Positions 6,228 through 12,540 of a DNA stretch of 12,540 nt are shown here, in pieces. The stretch is from assembly GCA_018713425.1 (NCBI GenBank), contig DVOT01000002.1:1-12540 (forward strand), in the 5' to 3' direction. The DNA comes from Alectryocaccomicrobium faecavium. GTDB lineage: Bacteria; Bacillota; Clostridia; Christensenellales; Aristaeellaceae. The position numbers and the translations under genes were made by a program. How positions within the stretch are numbered: position 1 is the stretch's first letter; each line of letters begins with the position of its first letter. The notes beneath the pieces are model-generated. The model did no database searches, had not been told where the DNA came from, and worked only from the letters and a program-made list of their open reading frames with translations.

Positions 6228-7379
6228 TCAGGGCTTTTTCTCTTCGGAGCCCTTTTCATCTTCCGGCTTTTTGCCGAGGCTGCCGCCCGTGAGCTCGCTG
6301 GCGGAGCGGGAAAATTTTTCGCCGATCAAGCGCCATTTCCCGGTGGAAACCAGCGCGTACACGCCCGCGCCGAGCACGGCGACGGCGATCAGCCACCACA
6401 GGCCGGAAAAGCCCGCGCCGCTTCGCGCGCCGGCGGCTTCCTCGGCTTTCGCGCTGCCGCCGAACACCACCTCGTTGATTACGTTGGCCATTAGTTCCGT
6501 GGCGGAGATGGCCTTTTCCTTTTCCAGCGTGTGCGTGCCAAATTCCAGCAGAATGGATTGCGGATACAGTTCCTGGTTGTAGTTCCCCTTGCCGATGAAA
6601 ATGTCCTTGATCAATCCGGGATACATTTCATCCGCCGCGGCCTTGAGTTCCTTGGCAAATTCGCGGTTGGCCGCGGCGTTGGGGTTGGAGCGCCCCACCA
6701 GCAGGCGCACCTTGCTCATCTCTTCGCCGTGCACCTCGGTTTCGTATTCTTCCGGATCGGGGATACCGTCGCGGTGGATGTCGATGAGCATATCGGGGTT
6801 GCCCTGCAGCAGCTCTTCCGCCGTGCGGCGCGAGCGGCTGTAGGCGCCCGCGTCGTGCGGGAGGAAGGTGTCCTTCGAGTATTCCACAGAAATGCCCAGC
6901 GCCTCCAGGTTTTCCTGCAGGGCTTCGCCCACGTCGAAGATGCCCGCGTCTTTTTCCAGGCTGGCCGCTCCATCGGAGGGTTCATAGGATTCGTCGCTGT
7001 GGGTGGAATACATGGCGACGCGCTTTTCGCCATCGCCATCCGCGCTTTCCGCCGCTAGCGCCGCGTCCCCAGCGGAAGCGCTTGCCCCGGCCGCCGGTTC
7101 CGCGCCCATGTGGCGGGCTGTGGCGATGCACAGCGCGTCGTCTACCGCGATCACGCGATAGAGTTGGTTGTCGCTGGAGATATACTCGTCGCCTTCATAG
7201 ATGCGGCCCGCCCGGTGCGTGAGGGTTTCCCCGGTTTCTGTGCGCAATTCGTATACCGTGCCGCCGTCGTTTTCGCCTTCCTGGGCAAACAGTTCCAACG
7301 CCTGCGCGCGGGGCGCGACGAACAAAAGGCAAATTAGAAGTAGCCATAGCGGCCACTTTTTTCTGGCAGAAAGCGTCAT
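6228..7379 (-). CDS. spoIIP: Stage II sporulation protein P (SpoIIP)
   Basis: A 383-residue SpoIIP homologue, the amidase/endopeptidase that degrades septal peptidoglycan and drives engulfment with SpoIID and SpoIIM. ATG at 7379 follows GGAGGG by nine bases. An N-terminal signal or anchor covers residues 9-27 (LWLLLICLLFVAPRAQA). The catalytic domain spans about 118-305, with the metal-ligand motifs YSTHSDESYEP (His127, Glu130), LIDIHRDG (His202) and LLEFGTHT (Glu279). An Ala/Gly-rich low-complexity linker (93-116) precedes it. Unusually, a second hydrophobic segment follows at 326-344 (GLWWLIAVAVLGAGVYALV), then a Lys/Glu-rich tail of about 35 residues, so the protein may be anchored at its C-terminus. 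Its start overlaps the stop of the DUF1614-like gene as ATGA, indicating translational coupling. In Bacillus the gene is sigma-E dependent. Confidence 0.93.
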   Translation of the reverse strand: MTLSARKKWPLWLLLICLLFVAPRAQALELFAQEGENDGGTVYELRTETGETLTHRAGRIYEGDEYISSDNQLYRVIAVDDALCIATARHMGAEPAAGASASAGDAALAAESADGDGEKRVAMYSTHSDESYEPSDGAASLEKDAGIFDVGEALQENLEALGISVEYSKDTFLPHDAGAYSRSRRTAEELLQGNPDMLIDIHRDGIPDPEEYETEVHGEEMSKVRLLVGRSNPNAAANREFAKELKAAADEMYPGLIKDIFIGKGNYNQELYPQSILLEFGTHTLEKEKAISATELMANVINEVVFGGSAKAEEAAGARSGAGFSGLWWLIAVAVLGAGVYALVSTGKWRLIGEKFSRSASELTGGSLGKKPEDEKGSEEKKP

Positions 7380-8038
7380 TTGTGCCGTCCCTCCTTGATG
7401 ATTTCGCCGCCGGTAAATTCTCGCCCCCGCGGGTTGGAACCGCGCGCGGCGCGCTCAAGAATTTCGCCGATCAGCTCGCTGAGCATTACCGCGAGCAGGC
7501 CGGAGATCACGACCACGTCCACCGCGCCCGCGCCGCCCAGGTGCACGGCTTGATCGATGCCGTTCATGCGCAACTCTATGCCTTGCCACACATCCATGAG
7601 GATCACGCCCAGCACGCCCGCGATGAACGCGCCGCGCCGCGAGCGGCCGAAGATGTAGCCAATGACGCCCGCCGCCAGACCGTAAAGATAATTGGGATCG
7701 ATCCAGATGGCCTCCGGCTCATCGGGCGAAAAGCGCGCGATGGCGTATACGGCCACGGCGGTGACGAGGGAAGCGATGAGCGCGCGCAGCCGTTCTTGCC
7801 AGGATTGGCAGCGTACCAGCAAATAGGCGCACAGGCCCAGGGGAATCAACGCGCCGCCTACATTGATAAAATACCCGCCGCCCAGCGGAATTTCCGGCAA
7901 AAAGCCGCCCGCGATGATGAGCGCGATGAACAGCAGGGCCTGCTTATCGGTAAGGCGCAATTTATCCAGCACGCGCTGGCCCACGCCCAGCAGTACTAAA
8001 AGCCCGGCAACGATCAGTAAAATCAAACCTACGGACAA
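7376..8038 (-). CDS. DUF1614-like multipass membrane protein, coupled to spoIIP
   Basis: A 220-residue membrane protein of unknown biochemical function. I chose TTG at 8038, giving (M)SVGLILLIVAGLLVLLG, because GAGGTG at 8050-8045 lies six bases ahead; a GTG at 8047 (MRTLSV...) is the alternative but has no site. Predicted membrane segments are at about 2-20, 33-51, 56-75, 85-102, 115-131, 136-152 and 171-195, with a charged C-terminal tail (196-220, RGSNPRGREF...). The block GGGYFINVGGALIPLGLCAYLL (53-74) resembles DUF1614 proteins as I remember them. It overlaps spoIIP by four bases, and such genes are often found beside spoIIP in Clostridia (recalled, not checked), so a sporulation membrane role is an inference. 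The longer open frame upstream to 8272 is low-complexity Arg/Pro/Ser sequence antisense to ylbJ. Confidence 0.72.
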   Translation of the reverse strand: MSVGLILLIVAGLLVLLGVGQRVLDKLRLTDKQALLFIALIIAGGFLPEIPLGGGYFINVGGALIPLGLCAYLLVRCQSWQERLRALIASLVTAVAVYAIARFSPDEPEAIWIDPNYLYGLAAGVIGYIFGRSRRGAFIAGVLGVILMDVWQGIELRMNGIDQAVHLGGAGAVDVVVISGLLAVMLSELIGEILERAARGSNPRGREFTGGEIIKEGRHK

Positions 8039-8044
8039 TGTTCT

Positions 8045-8050
8045 CACCTC
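8045..8050 (-). promoter_or_regulatory. Ribosome binding site fixing the TTG start of the DUF1614-like gene
   Basis: GAGGTG lies six bases before TTG 8038-8036. The same bases contain an in-frame GTG (8047-8045), so either the site serves the TTG start, as preferred here, or that GTG is a poorly supported start of its own. Confidence 0.6.
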
Positions 8051-8077
8051 GGCTTTAGGATGAACGGATTTTGCGGA

Positions 8078-8092
8078 GCGTATACAATACGC
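8078..8092. promoter_or_regulatory. Palindrome in the divergent sporulation promoter region
   Basis: GCGTAT-ACA-ATACGC is a perfect inverted repeat with six-base arms, centred in the 98 bases between the DUF1614-like/spoIIP operon and ylbJ. Read toward ylbJ it contains TATACAAT, one base from the sigma-E -10 consensus CATACAAT known from Bacillus; read the other way GCGTATT resembles a sigma-E -35. I could not fit a full -35/-10 pair at correct spacing in either direction. It could be an operator for a dimeric regulator such as SpoIIID-like proteins, a pair of overlapping -10s, or chance. Confidence 0.45.
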
Positions 8093-8136
8093 AAGAACCC
8101 GTTTGCCAGAAAAGACGCGCTTGGGGAGGAAGGAAT

Positions 8137-9126
8137 ATGCGCTGGATAGGAGCTTTGTTTTTTGTGGCGGCGCTCGCGATTTGGCCGGGCGTTGCGCTGG
8201 AAGCCGCGCGCGGCGCGATGGAGGCGTGGGCGACGTCGGTCGCGCCAGCGCTGTTCCCCTTTGTGGCGGCAATTCCCGCGCTCACCTGCCCGGAGGCGCG
8301 CATGGCCTATGAAAAATGGCTTGGCAAGGCGATGCGCGCGCTGTTTCACGTGCCGGCGAGCGCCAGCGGCGCCATCGTGATTGGCTTTCTGGCGGGCAGC
8401 CCGGCGGGCGCGACGGCGCTTAAGCAGACTATGGCGGGCGAAACCTATACCCGGGCGGAAGCGCTCCGTGCGGCGGCGCTCGTTTCCGGGTGCAGCCCGA
8501 TGTTTTTGGTGGGCGGCGTGGGCACGGCGATGCTCGGTTCGCACGCCGCGGGCCTGGCGCTGATGGGGGCGCAACTGGGCGCGCTCATTTTGGGCGGGCT
8601 ATTCTTGCGATTTTGGCCGTTGCGCGAGGAAAGCGCGCCCCGCCCACGGGCGGGGGACTTTAGGGATGCGATTGGCTCCATTTTGGGCGTGTGCGGCAAC
8701 ATGGTGGTGTTTTCCGTGGGCGCGGCGCTGCTCACGCAATTTCTTTCCGGCGCGCCCCGGGTGGCGGTGCGGATGGTGGCGGAACTGGCGATGGGCATGC
8801 AGGCGGGAAGCGATGCAGGCCTTCCTTTGCCTTTGCTCGGCGCGCTCGCGGGTTTCACGGGCGTTTGCATCGTGTGGCAGAACGCCGCTGTTTTGCGCGA
8901 TTGCGGCATAGGAATGCGCGCGCTTTTGCCTGTGAAACTGTTGCACGCGCTGTTTTGTTTCGCCCTGTGCCTGCCGGCATCCGCCATTCCCGGGCCAGCG
9001 CAGGCGGTTTTCGCGCCCGCGCAGCGGCCCACCACCGTACTTTTGCCCAATTCTGCCGCGGCTTTAACGCTTCTTGCGCTGGCAATTGGCGGAAATTTGT
9101 GGTATAATCGCAAAAGAACGCTATAG
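8137..9126 (+). CDS. ylbJ: YlbJ-like sporulation integral membrane protein
   Basis: A 329-residue multipass membrane protein. ATG 8137 follows GGGGAGG by seven bases and begins directly at the first membrane segment (MRWIGALFFVAALAIW); the open frame runs further upstream without support. The protein matches the YlbJ/nucleoside-recognition (Gate) pattern: FLAGSPAGATALKQ (84-97) followed by TRAEALRAAALVSGCSPMFL (105-124), GGVGTAMLGSHAAGLAL (126-142), then a second half with GSILGVCGNMVVFSV (180-194) and GLPLPLLGALAGFTGVCIV (228-246). It is shorter than Bacillus YlbJ (about 400 residues). In Bacillus ylbJ is expressed under sigma-E in the mother cell and is needed for proper spore formation; the transported substrate is not known. 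It is divergent from spoIIP, which fits a sporulation cluster. A promoter for the next genes lies inside its 3' end. Confidence 0.85.
   Translation: MRWIGALFFVAALAIWPGVALEAARGAMEAWATSVAPALFPFVAAIPALTCPEARMAYEKWLGKAMRALFHVPASASGAIVIGFLAGSPAGATALKQTMAGETYTRAEALRAAALVSGCSPMFLVGGVGTAMLGSHAAGLALMGAQLGALILGGLFLRFWPLREESAPRPRAGDFRDAIGSILGVCGNMVVFSVGAALLTQFLSGAPRVAVRMVAELAMGMQAGSDAGLPLPLLGALAGFTGVCIVWQNAAVLRDCGIGMRALLPVKLLHALFCFALCLPASAIPGPAQAVFAPAQRPTTVLLPNSAAALTLLALAIGGNLWYNRKRTL
9079..9108 (+). promoter_or_regulatory. Sigma-A-type promoter inside the 3' end of ylbJ
   Basis: TATAAT (9103-9108) is preceded by TGG, giving an extended -10 (TGGTATAAT), with CTGGCA (9079-9084) as a -35 at 18 bases. Predicted start near 9115 gives a leader of about 25 bases before the first esterase ATG. 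It would let the esterase pair be expressed in growing cells independently of the sporulation gene ylbJ. Confidence 0.7.
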
Positions 9127-9138
9127 CGAGGTGATTGC

Positions 9139-9924
9139 ATGGCTCTTTTGCATACGGACTTTTACTCCGAATCGCTGGGCATGTGCATGCAGGTGGATGT
9201 GATCCTGCCCGAGGAAACGCATGGCCAGATCGGCATGGAGGGAAAAGCCGCGGACACGTATCCCACGCTTTATCTGCTGCACGGTATGAGCGACGATCAG
9301 ACCATTTGGCAGCGGCGCACGTCCATTGAACGCTATGCCGCGGAAAAGGGCATCGCGGTGGTGATGCCGGGCGTGCACCTGAGCTGGTATACGGATATGA
9401 AACTCGGCTTCCGCTACTGGACCTATGTTTCCGAAGAACTGCCCCGTCTGTGCCGCATGATGTTCCCGCGCATGTCCAAGCGGCGGGAGGACACCTTTGT
9501 GGCGGGGCTTTCCATGGGCGGCTATGGCGCCATGAAATGCGCCCTGCGCGCCAGCGACACCTTTTCCTGCGCGGCCTCGCTCTCTGGCGCGCTGGACATC
9601 GTTTCTCACCTGGAAGGCCAGCCGGAGAGCGGCCTGTTTTACGACATTTTTGGCACCAGCGAGGAAACGAAGGGTTCGTTTAACGACCTGTTCGCCGCGG
9701 CGAGCGAGCTGAAGGAATCCGGCAAGCCATTGCCCAAGCTGTATATCTGGTGCGGCACCGAGGATTTCCTGTACGGGCACAACGTGCGGATGCGCGCGCA
9801 CCTGGAAAAGCTGGGATACGACCTCACCTATGAAGAGTCCAGCGGCGATCACCAGTGGAAATACTGGGACGCGAAGATCCAGACCGTGCTCGATTGGCTG
9901 CCGCTGGGAAAGGAGGAAGCGTAG
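9139..9924 (+). CDS. Alpha/beta-hydrolase esterase (esterase D / EstA-like), copy 1
   Basis: A 261-residue serine esterase with no signal peptide, so cytoplasmic. ATG 9139 follows GAGGTG. The fold markers are LYLLHGMSDDQTIWQRR (44-60, oxyanion HGM), GLSMGGYGAMK (123-133, nucleophile Ser125), CGTEDFL (205-211, acid Asp209) and SGDHQWKYW (235-243, His238), a complete triad. This is the putative esterase/S-formylglutathione hydrolase-like family (PF00756), which in Firmicutes includes short-chain tributyrin or acetyl-xylan-type esterases; the exact substrate is not readable. It carries an insertion, HGQIGMEGKAADT (28-40), absent from copy 2. The next gene starts two bases after its stop. Confidence 0.88.
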   Translation: MALLHTDFYSESLGMCMQVDVILPEETHGQIGMEGKAADTYPTLYLLHGMSDDQTIWQRRTSIERYAAEKGIAVVMPGVHLSWYTDMKLGFRYWTYVSEELPRLCRMMFPRMSKRREDTFVAGLSMGGYGAMKCALRASDTFSCAASLSGALDIVSHLEGQPESGLFYDIFGTSEETKGSFNDLFAAASELKESGKPLPKLYIWCGTEDFLYGHNVRMRAHLEKLGYDLTYEESSGDHQWKYWDAKIQTVLDWLPLGKEEA

Positions 9925-9925
9925 T

Positions 9926-10669
9926 ATGGTGCTCATTCACGCCGGATATTTTTCGCACGAGCTGGGCATGTGCATGCAAAGCGACGTGCTGCTGCCGCAA
10001 TCCGAAGGGCCGCACCGCGTGCTGTGGCTATTGCACGGCGCGAGCGACGATGAAACCGCCTGGCAGCGCCGCACGTCCATCGAGCGCTATGTCGAGGGCA
10101 CGGGCCTGGCCGTGGTCATGCCCTGCGGGCACCTGAGTTCCTATGTGAACATGGCCCATGGCGGCAAGTATTTTTCCTATATTGCGGACGAACTTCCCGC
10201 CATCATGCGCGGCTTCTTTTCGCTGAGCGATAAGCGGGAGGACAATTTCATCGCGGGCCTTTCCATGGGCGGCGCGGGCGCGCTGCGCATCGGCATCGCG
10301 CGGCCTGAGAACTATTGCGCCATCGGTTGCTTCTCCGCCAGCGTGGACAACCGCCGCCGCGATATGCCGGGCCGTACTAGCCGCCGCTATGGGTTGACCT
10401 ATGGCGACGCGCCCATTGAGGGCACGGAGAAGGATACGCGTGGCAACGCGCTTCGCCTGCTAGAAAGCGGAAAGCCGGTTCCGCGCATCTATCACGCCTG
10501 CGGCACCGAGGATTTCCTGCTGGAAAACGCCCGGGAAACCAAGGCCTTCTTCGAATCGCTGGAGGGCAATCCCTTCGATTATCAGTATGAAGAGATGCCT
10601 GGCGCGCACACCTGGGATTTTTGGGACGCGCGCATTCAGGATTTCCTGCGGTACATCCACGTGAAATGA
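9926..10669 (+). CDS. Alpha/beta-hydrolase esterase, tandem paralogue copy 2
   Basis: A 247-residue cytoplasmic esterase. ATG 9926 lies one base after the TAG of copy 1 and nine bases after AGGAGG (9911-9916), so the pair is one operon. The triad is intact: Ser113 in GLSMGGAGAL, Asp196 in CGTEDFLL, His228 in MPGAHTWDFWD; the oxyanion block is WLLHGASDDETAWQRRTSIE (34-53). It shares with copy 1 the start pattern SHELGMCMQSDV versus SESLGMCMQVDV and the block WQRRTSIERY, showing a tandem duplication followed by divergence, mostly in the lid region (about 140-175) where copy 2 is Arg-rich. That difference suggests a different acyl or alcohol preference (inference). Confidence 0.88.
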   Translation: MVLIHAGYFSHELGMCMQSDVLLPQSEGPHRVLWLLHGASDDETAWQRRTSIERYVEGTGLAVVMPCGHLSSYVNMAHGGKYFSYIADELPAIMRGFFSLSDKREDNFIAGLSMGGAGALRIGIARPENYCAIGCFSASVDNRRRDMPGRTSRRYGLTYGDAPIEGTEKDTRGNALRLLESGKPVPRIYHACGTEDFLLENARETKAFFESLEGNPFDYQYEEMPGAHTWDFWDARIQDFLRYIHVK

Positions 10670-10694
10670 ATTACGCGCGGATTTAACCGGCAAC

Positions 10695-10703
10695 TGGTAT
10701 ACT
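10695..10703 (+). promoter_or_regulatory. Extended -10 promoter of gltX
   Basis: TGGTATACT (TG, one base, then TATACT at 10698-10703) stands 33 bases before the gltX ATG in the 67-base gap after the esterases. No good -35 is present at 16-18 bases, which is tolerable for an extended -10. No terminator hairpin was seen after the esterases, so read-through is also possible. Confidence 0.5.
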
Positions 10704-10736
10704 GTTTGTATCAAAGTGGACAAAGGAGCGTATCAT

Positions 10737-12179
10737 ATGGCATTTCGCACGCGATTTGCGCCCAGCCCCACGGGGTATTTGCACCTGGGCGGCCTGCGCA
10801 CCGCGCTTTATACCTACCTGCTCACGCGCCGCAACCATGGCACGTTTGTTTTGCGCATCGAGGATACCGACCAGGAACGCGAGGTGCCCGGCGCGGTGGA
10901 AAAGATTTATGCCAGCCTCGCGGCGGCGGGACTGAACTACGATGAGGGGCCGAACGTTGGTGGCGATTATGGGCCGTACATTCAGTCCCAGCGCAAGGAT
11001 CTGTACCTGCCCTATGCGCAGCAGTTGGTGGAATCCGGGCACGCCTATTATTGCTTTTGTACGCGCGAGGAGTTGGATGAACGCAGGCAGAAGGCCGCGG
11101 AGCGCGGCGAAACCTTCAAGTACGATAAGCACTGCCTGCACCTCTCCCGCGAGGAGCGCGAGGCCAAGCTTGCCGCGGGCGTGCCGTATGTCATCCGCTT
11201 CAATATGCCCACGGAAGGCACGGCGGGATTCGATGATCTGCTCTATGGCCGGCTGGATGTGGATTGCTCCACGTTGGACGATATCATCCTCATCAAGGCG
11301 GACGGCTTGCCGACCTACAACTTTGCCAACGTGGTGGACGACCATCTGATGGCCATCACGCTGGTGACGCGCGGCACGGAATACCTCTCCAGCACGCCGA
11401 AATACAACCTGATTTACGAGGCGTTGGGCTGGGAGCCGCCCAAGTACTTGCATTTGCCCACCGTGATGGCGGACGCGACCCGCAAGCTCTCCAAGCGCTA
11501 TGGCGATCCTTCGTTCGAGGATTTGCTGGACATGGGCTATCTGCGCGACGCGATCATCAATTTCATCGCCCTGCTGGGCTGGAGCCCGCGCAACGAGCGC
11601 GAGCTTTACACCATGGCCGAGCTGGAGGAAATCTTCGATGTGGAGGGCCTGAACAAGTCGCCCTCGCTGTTCGACATGCAGAAGCTCACCTGGTTCAACG
11701 CGGAATACATGCGCAAGCTGCCCTTTGAGGAGTATCTGCGCCTGGCCACGCCGTGGTTTGAAAAGGTGCTGGAGCCCGGAAAGTTCGATTTGCGCCGCCT
11801 GGCGGAACTCACGCAGAGCCGCACCGAGGTGCTCAACCGCCTGCCGGAGATGGTGGATTTCCTGGCCAAGCTGCCGGAATTCGATAACGAGCTGTACACC
11901 CACAAGAAGATGAAAACCAATCCGGAAATCGCCAAAGACGCGCTCGCCTGGGTGCTGCCCGTGCTGGAAGGCGTGAGCGAATGGACGGAGAGCGCGCTGC
12001 ACGACACCATCATGGCCGCCATCGCCGAGTCCGGCCGCAAGAACGGCCAGGTACTCTGGCCGCTGCGCATTGCCATTTCCGGCCGCGCGGCCACGCCTGG
12101 CGGCGCAGTGGAGATTATGTACCTGCTGGGCCGCGAGGAAACCCTCGCGCGCGTGCGCCATTCCCTGTCTCGCCTATGA
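10737..12179 (+). CDS. gltX: Glutamyl-tRNA synthetase
   Basis: A complete 480-residue class I aminoacyl-tRNA synthetase charging tRNA-Glu. ATG 10737 follows AAAGGAG by eight bases; a GTG seven codons earlier is unlikely, as the protein begins MAFRTRFAPSPTG like the family. The ATP-binding HIGH-type motif is HLGG (16-19) within PSPTGYLHLGGLRTAL, and the KMSKS-type loop is RKLSKRYG (249-256). IEDTDQERE (41-49), YNFANVVDDHLM (194-205) and RGTEYLSSTPKY (212-223) are further family blocks. Cys106, Cys108, Cys133 and His135 (CFC...CLH) match the zinc-binding pattern known in the E. coli enzyme. The C-terminal anticodon-binding helical domain spans about 320-480. Length is normal. Whether it also charges tRNA-Gln for the Gat pathway cannot be read here. 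The stop overlaps the next gene by four bases. Confidence 0.97.
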   Translation: MAFRTRFAPSPTGYLHLGGLRTALYTYLLTRRNHGTFVLRIEDTDQEREVPGAVEKIYASLAAAGLNYDEGPNVGGDYGPYIQSQRKDLYLPYAQQLVESGHAYYCFCTREELDERRQKAAERGETFKYDKHCLHLSREEREAKLAAGVPYVIRFNMPTEGTAGFDDLLYGRLDVDCSTLDDIILIKADGLPTYNFANVVDDHLMAITLVTRGTEYLSSTPKYNLIYEALGWEPPKYLHLPTVMADATRKLSKRYGDPSFEDLLDMGYLRDAIINFIALLGWSPRNERELYTMAELEEIFDVEGLNKSPSLFDMQKLTWFNAEYMRKLPFEEYLRLATPWFEKVLEPGKFDLRRLAELTQSRTEVLNRLPEMVDFLAKLPEFDNELYTHKKMKTNPEIAKDALAWVLPVLEGVSEWTESALHDTIMAAIAESGRKNGQVLWPLRIAISGRAATPGGAVEIMYLLGREETLARVRHSLSRL

Positions 12180-12540
12180 AATTGTACGACGCGTTTTTTG
12201 CGCTCGCGCGGCGCGGCGCCTTCCGCTGGATGGGCGACCGCGCCTTCCTGCGATTGCAATACCGCCTGAAGCGCAAAAAGCCCTTGCGGCTCAATCCGCC
12301 CCAAACCTATGGCGAAAAGCTGCAGTGGCTCAAACTGTACGACCGCCAGCCCGTCTATGCGCAAATGGCGGACAAAATCGCCGCGCGCGATTTTGTGGCC
12401 GCGCGCGTGGGCGAAAGCTACCTTATCCCGGAAATCGCCCGCTACGACCGCGCGGAGGACGTGGATTGGGCCGCGCTGCCGCGGCGTTTCGCGCTCAAAT
12501 GCGCGCATGGCTCCTCGGCGAATATCCTCTGCCGCGATAA
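12176..12540 (+). CDS. TupA-like ATP-grasp protein, 5' part (cut by window end)
   Basis: The frame opens at ATG 12176, overlapping the gltX stop as ATGA, and remains open for 121 codons to the window edge. The N-terminus is basic (ALARRGAFRWMGDRAFLRLQ), followed by the family block LNPPQTYGEKLQWLKLYDRQ (39-58), MADKIAARDFVAARVGESYL (65-84) and LPRRFALKCAHGSSANI (103-119), typical of the TupA-like ATP-grasp family found in teichuronopeptide, capsule and exopolysaccharide gene clusters. The KCAHGS block is the nucleotide-binding lysine region of that family. Function is probably peptide-bond or amide formation on a cell-surface polymer (inference). The rest of the ATP-grasp domain lies outside the window. 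Confidence 0.82.
   Translation, partial: MKLYDAFFALARRGAFRWMGDRAFLRLQYRLKRKKPLRLNPPQTYGEKLQWLKLYDRQPVYAQMADKIAARDFVAARVGESYLIPEIARYDRAEDVDWAALPRRFALKCAHGSSANILCRD

Noticed and set aside
9121..9936. Minus-strand open frame of 271 codons opposite esterase copy 1
   Set aside because: Fully antisense to an esterase with an intact catalytic triad; composition is that of a shadow frame.
10683..12161. Minus-strand open frame of 492 codons opposite gltX
   Set aside because: The translation is low-complexity, rich in Arg, Gln, His and Ala without family motifs, and lies exactly antisense to a convincing gltX; it results from high third-position GC.
11606..12508. Minus-strand open frame of 300 codons over the gltX/TupA junction
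   Set aside because: Antisense to two real overlapping genes; Ser/Arg-rich translation with no recognisable domain.
12070..12540. Plus-strand open frame running to the window end in another frame
   Set aside because: Arg/Ala/Pro-rich translation overlapping gltX; the frame starting at ATG 12176 encodes clear TupA-family blocks instead.

Overview
The window looks like a chromosomal segment of a GC-rich, spore-forming member of the Bacillota (Clostridia in the broad sense). This rests on two sporulation genes (a SpoIIP and a YlbJ homologue), strong AGGAGG-type ribosome binding sites, a PfoR/EIIC-type membrane protein and an SH3b/NlpC-P60 wall hydrolase. The genus cannot be named from sequence alone. 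High third-position GC produces many long antisense open frames (up to about 490 codons) that are shadows of real genes. No rRNA, tRNA, CRISPR array, insertion sequence, integrase or prophage gene was seen.

Layout: (1) 1-2290, plus strand: the C-terminal end of an AraC-family regulator, then a leaderless, probably cytoplasmic DUF5703/GH95-like (alpha/alpha)6-barrel glycoside hydrolase candidate. (2) 2326-2363: a hairpin terminator between convergent genes. (3) 2392-6100, minus strand: a secreted 806-residue wall hydrolase (signal peptide, seven SH3b repeats, two PG_binding_1 domains, NlpC/P60), preceded by a leader with mutually exclusive hairpins and an intrinsic terminator, and upstream of it an orphan PTS EIIC-like (PF13303/PfoR-type) membrane protein with a GTG start. 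(4) 6228-8038, minus strand: a two-gene operon of a DUF1614-like membrane protein (TTG start) and SpoIIP, joined by an ATGA overlap. (5) 8137-9126, plus strand: ylbJ, divergent from that operon across a 98-base gap holding a perfect 6-3-6 palindrome. (6) 9139-10669: two tandem paralogous alpha/beta-hydrolase esterases, driven by a good promoter inside the 3' end of ylbJ. (7) 10737-12540: gltX (glutamyl-tRNA synthetase), with an ATGA overlap into the start of a TupA-like ATP-grasp protein cut by the window edge.

How the parts fit: the centre is a sporulation block. SpoIIP degrades peptidoglycan during engulfment, YlbJ is a mother-cell membrane protein in Bacillus, and the DUF1614-like protein is translationally coupled to SpoIIP. 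The SH3b/NlpC protein is a second peptidoglycan enzyme and appears to have conditional transcription. The flanks are metabolic (sugar cleavage under AraC control, esterases) and housekeeping or envelope genes (gltX, TupA-like).

I found no wholly novel multi-gene system. The observations most worth a second look are the leader attenuator of the NlpC/P60 gene, the C-terminal membrane anchor of SpoIIP, and the palindromic divergent sporulation promoter region.
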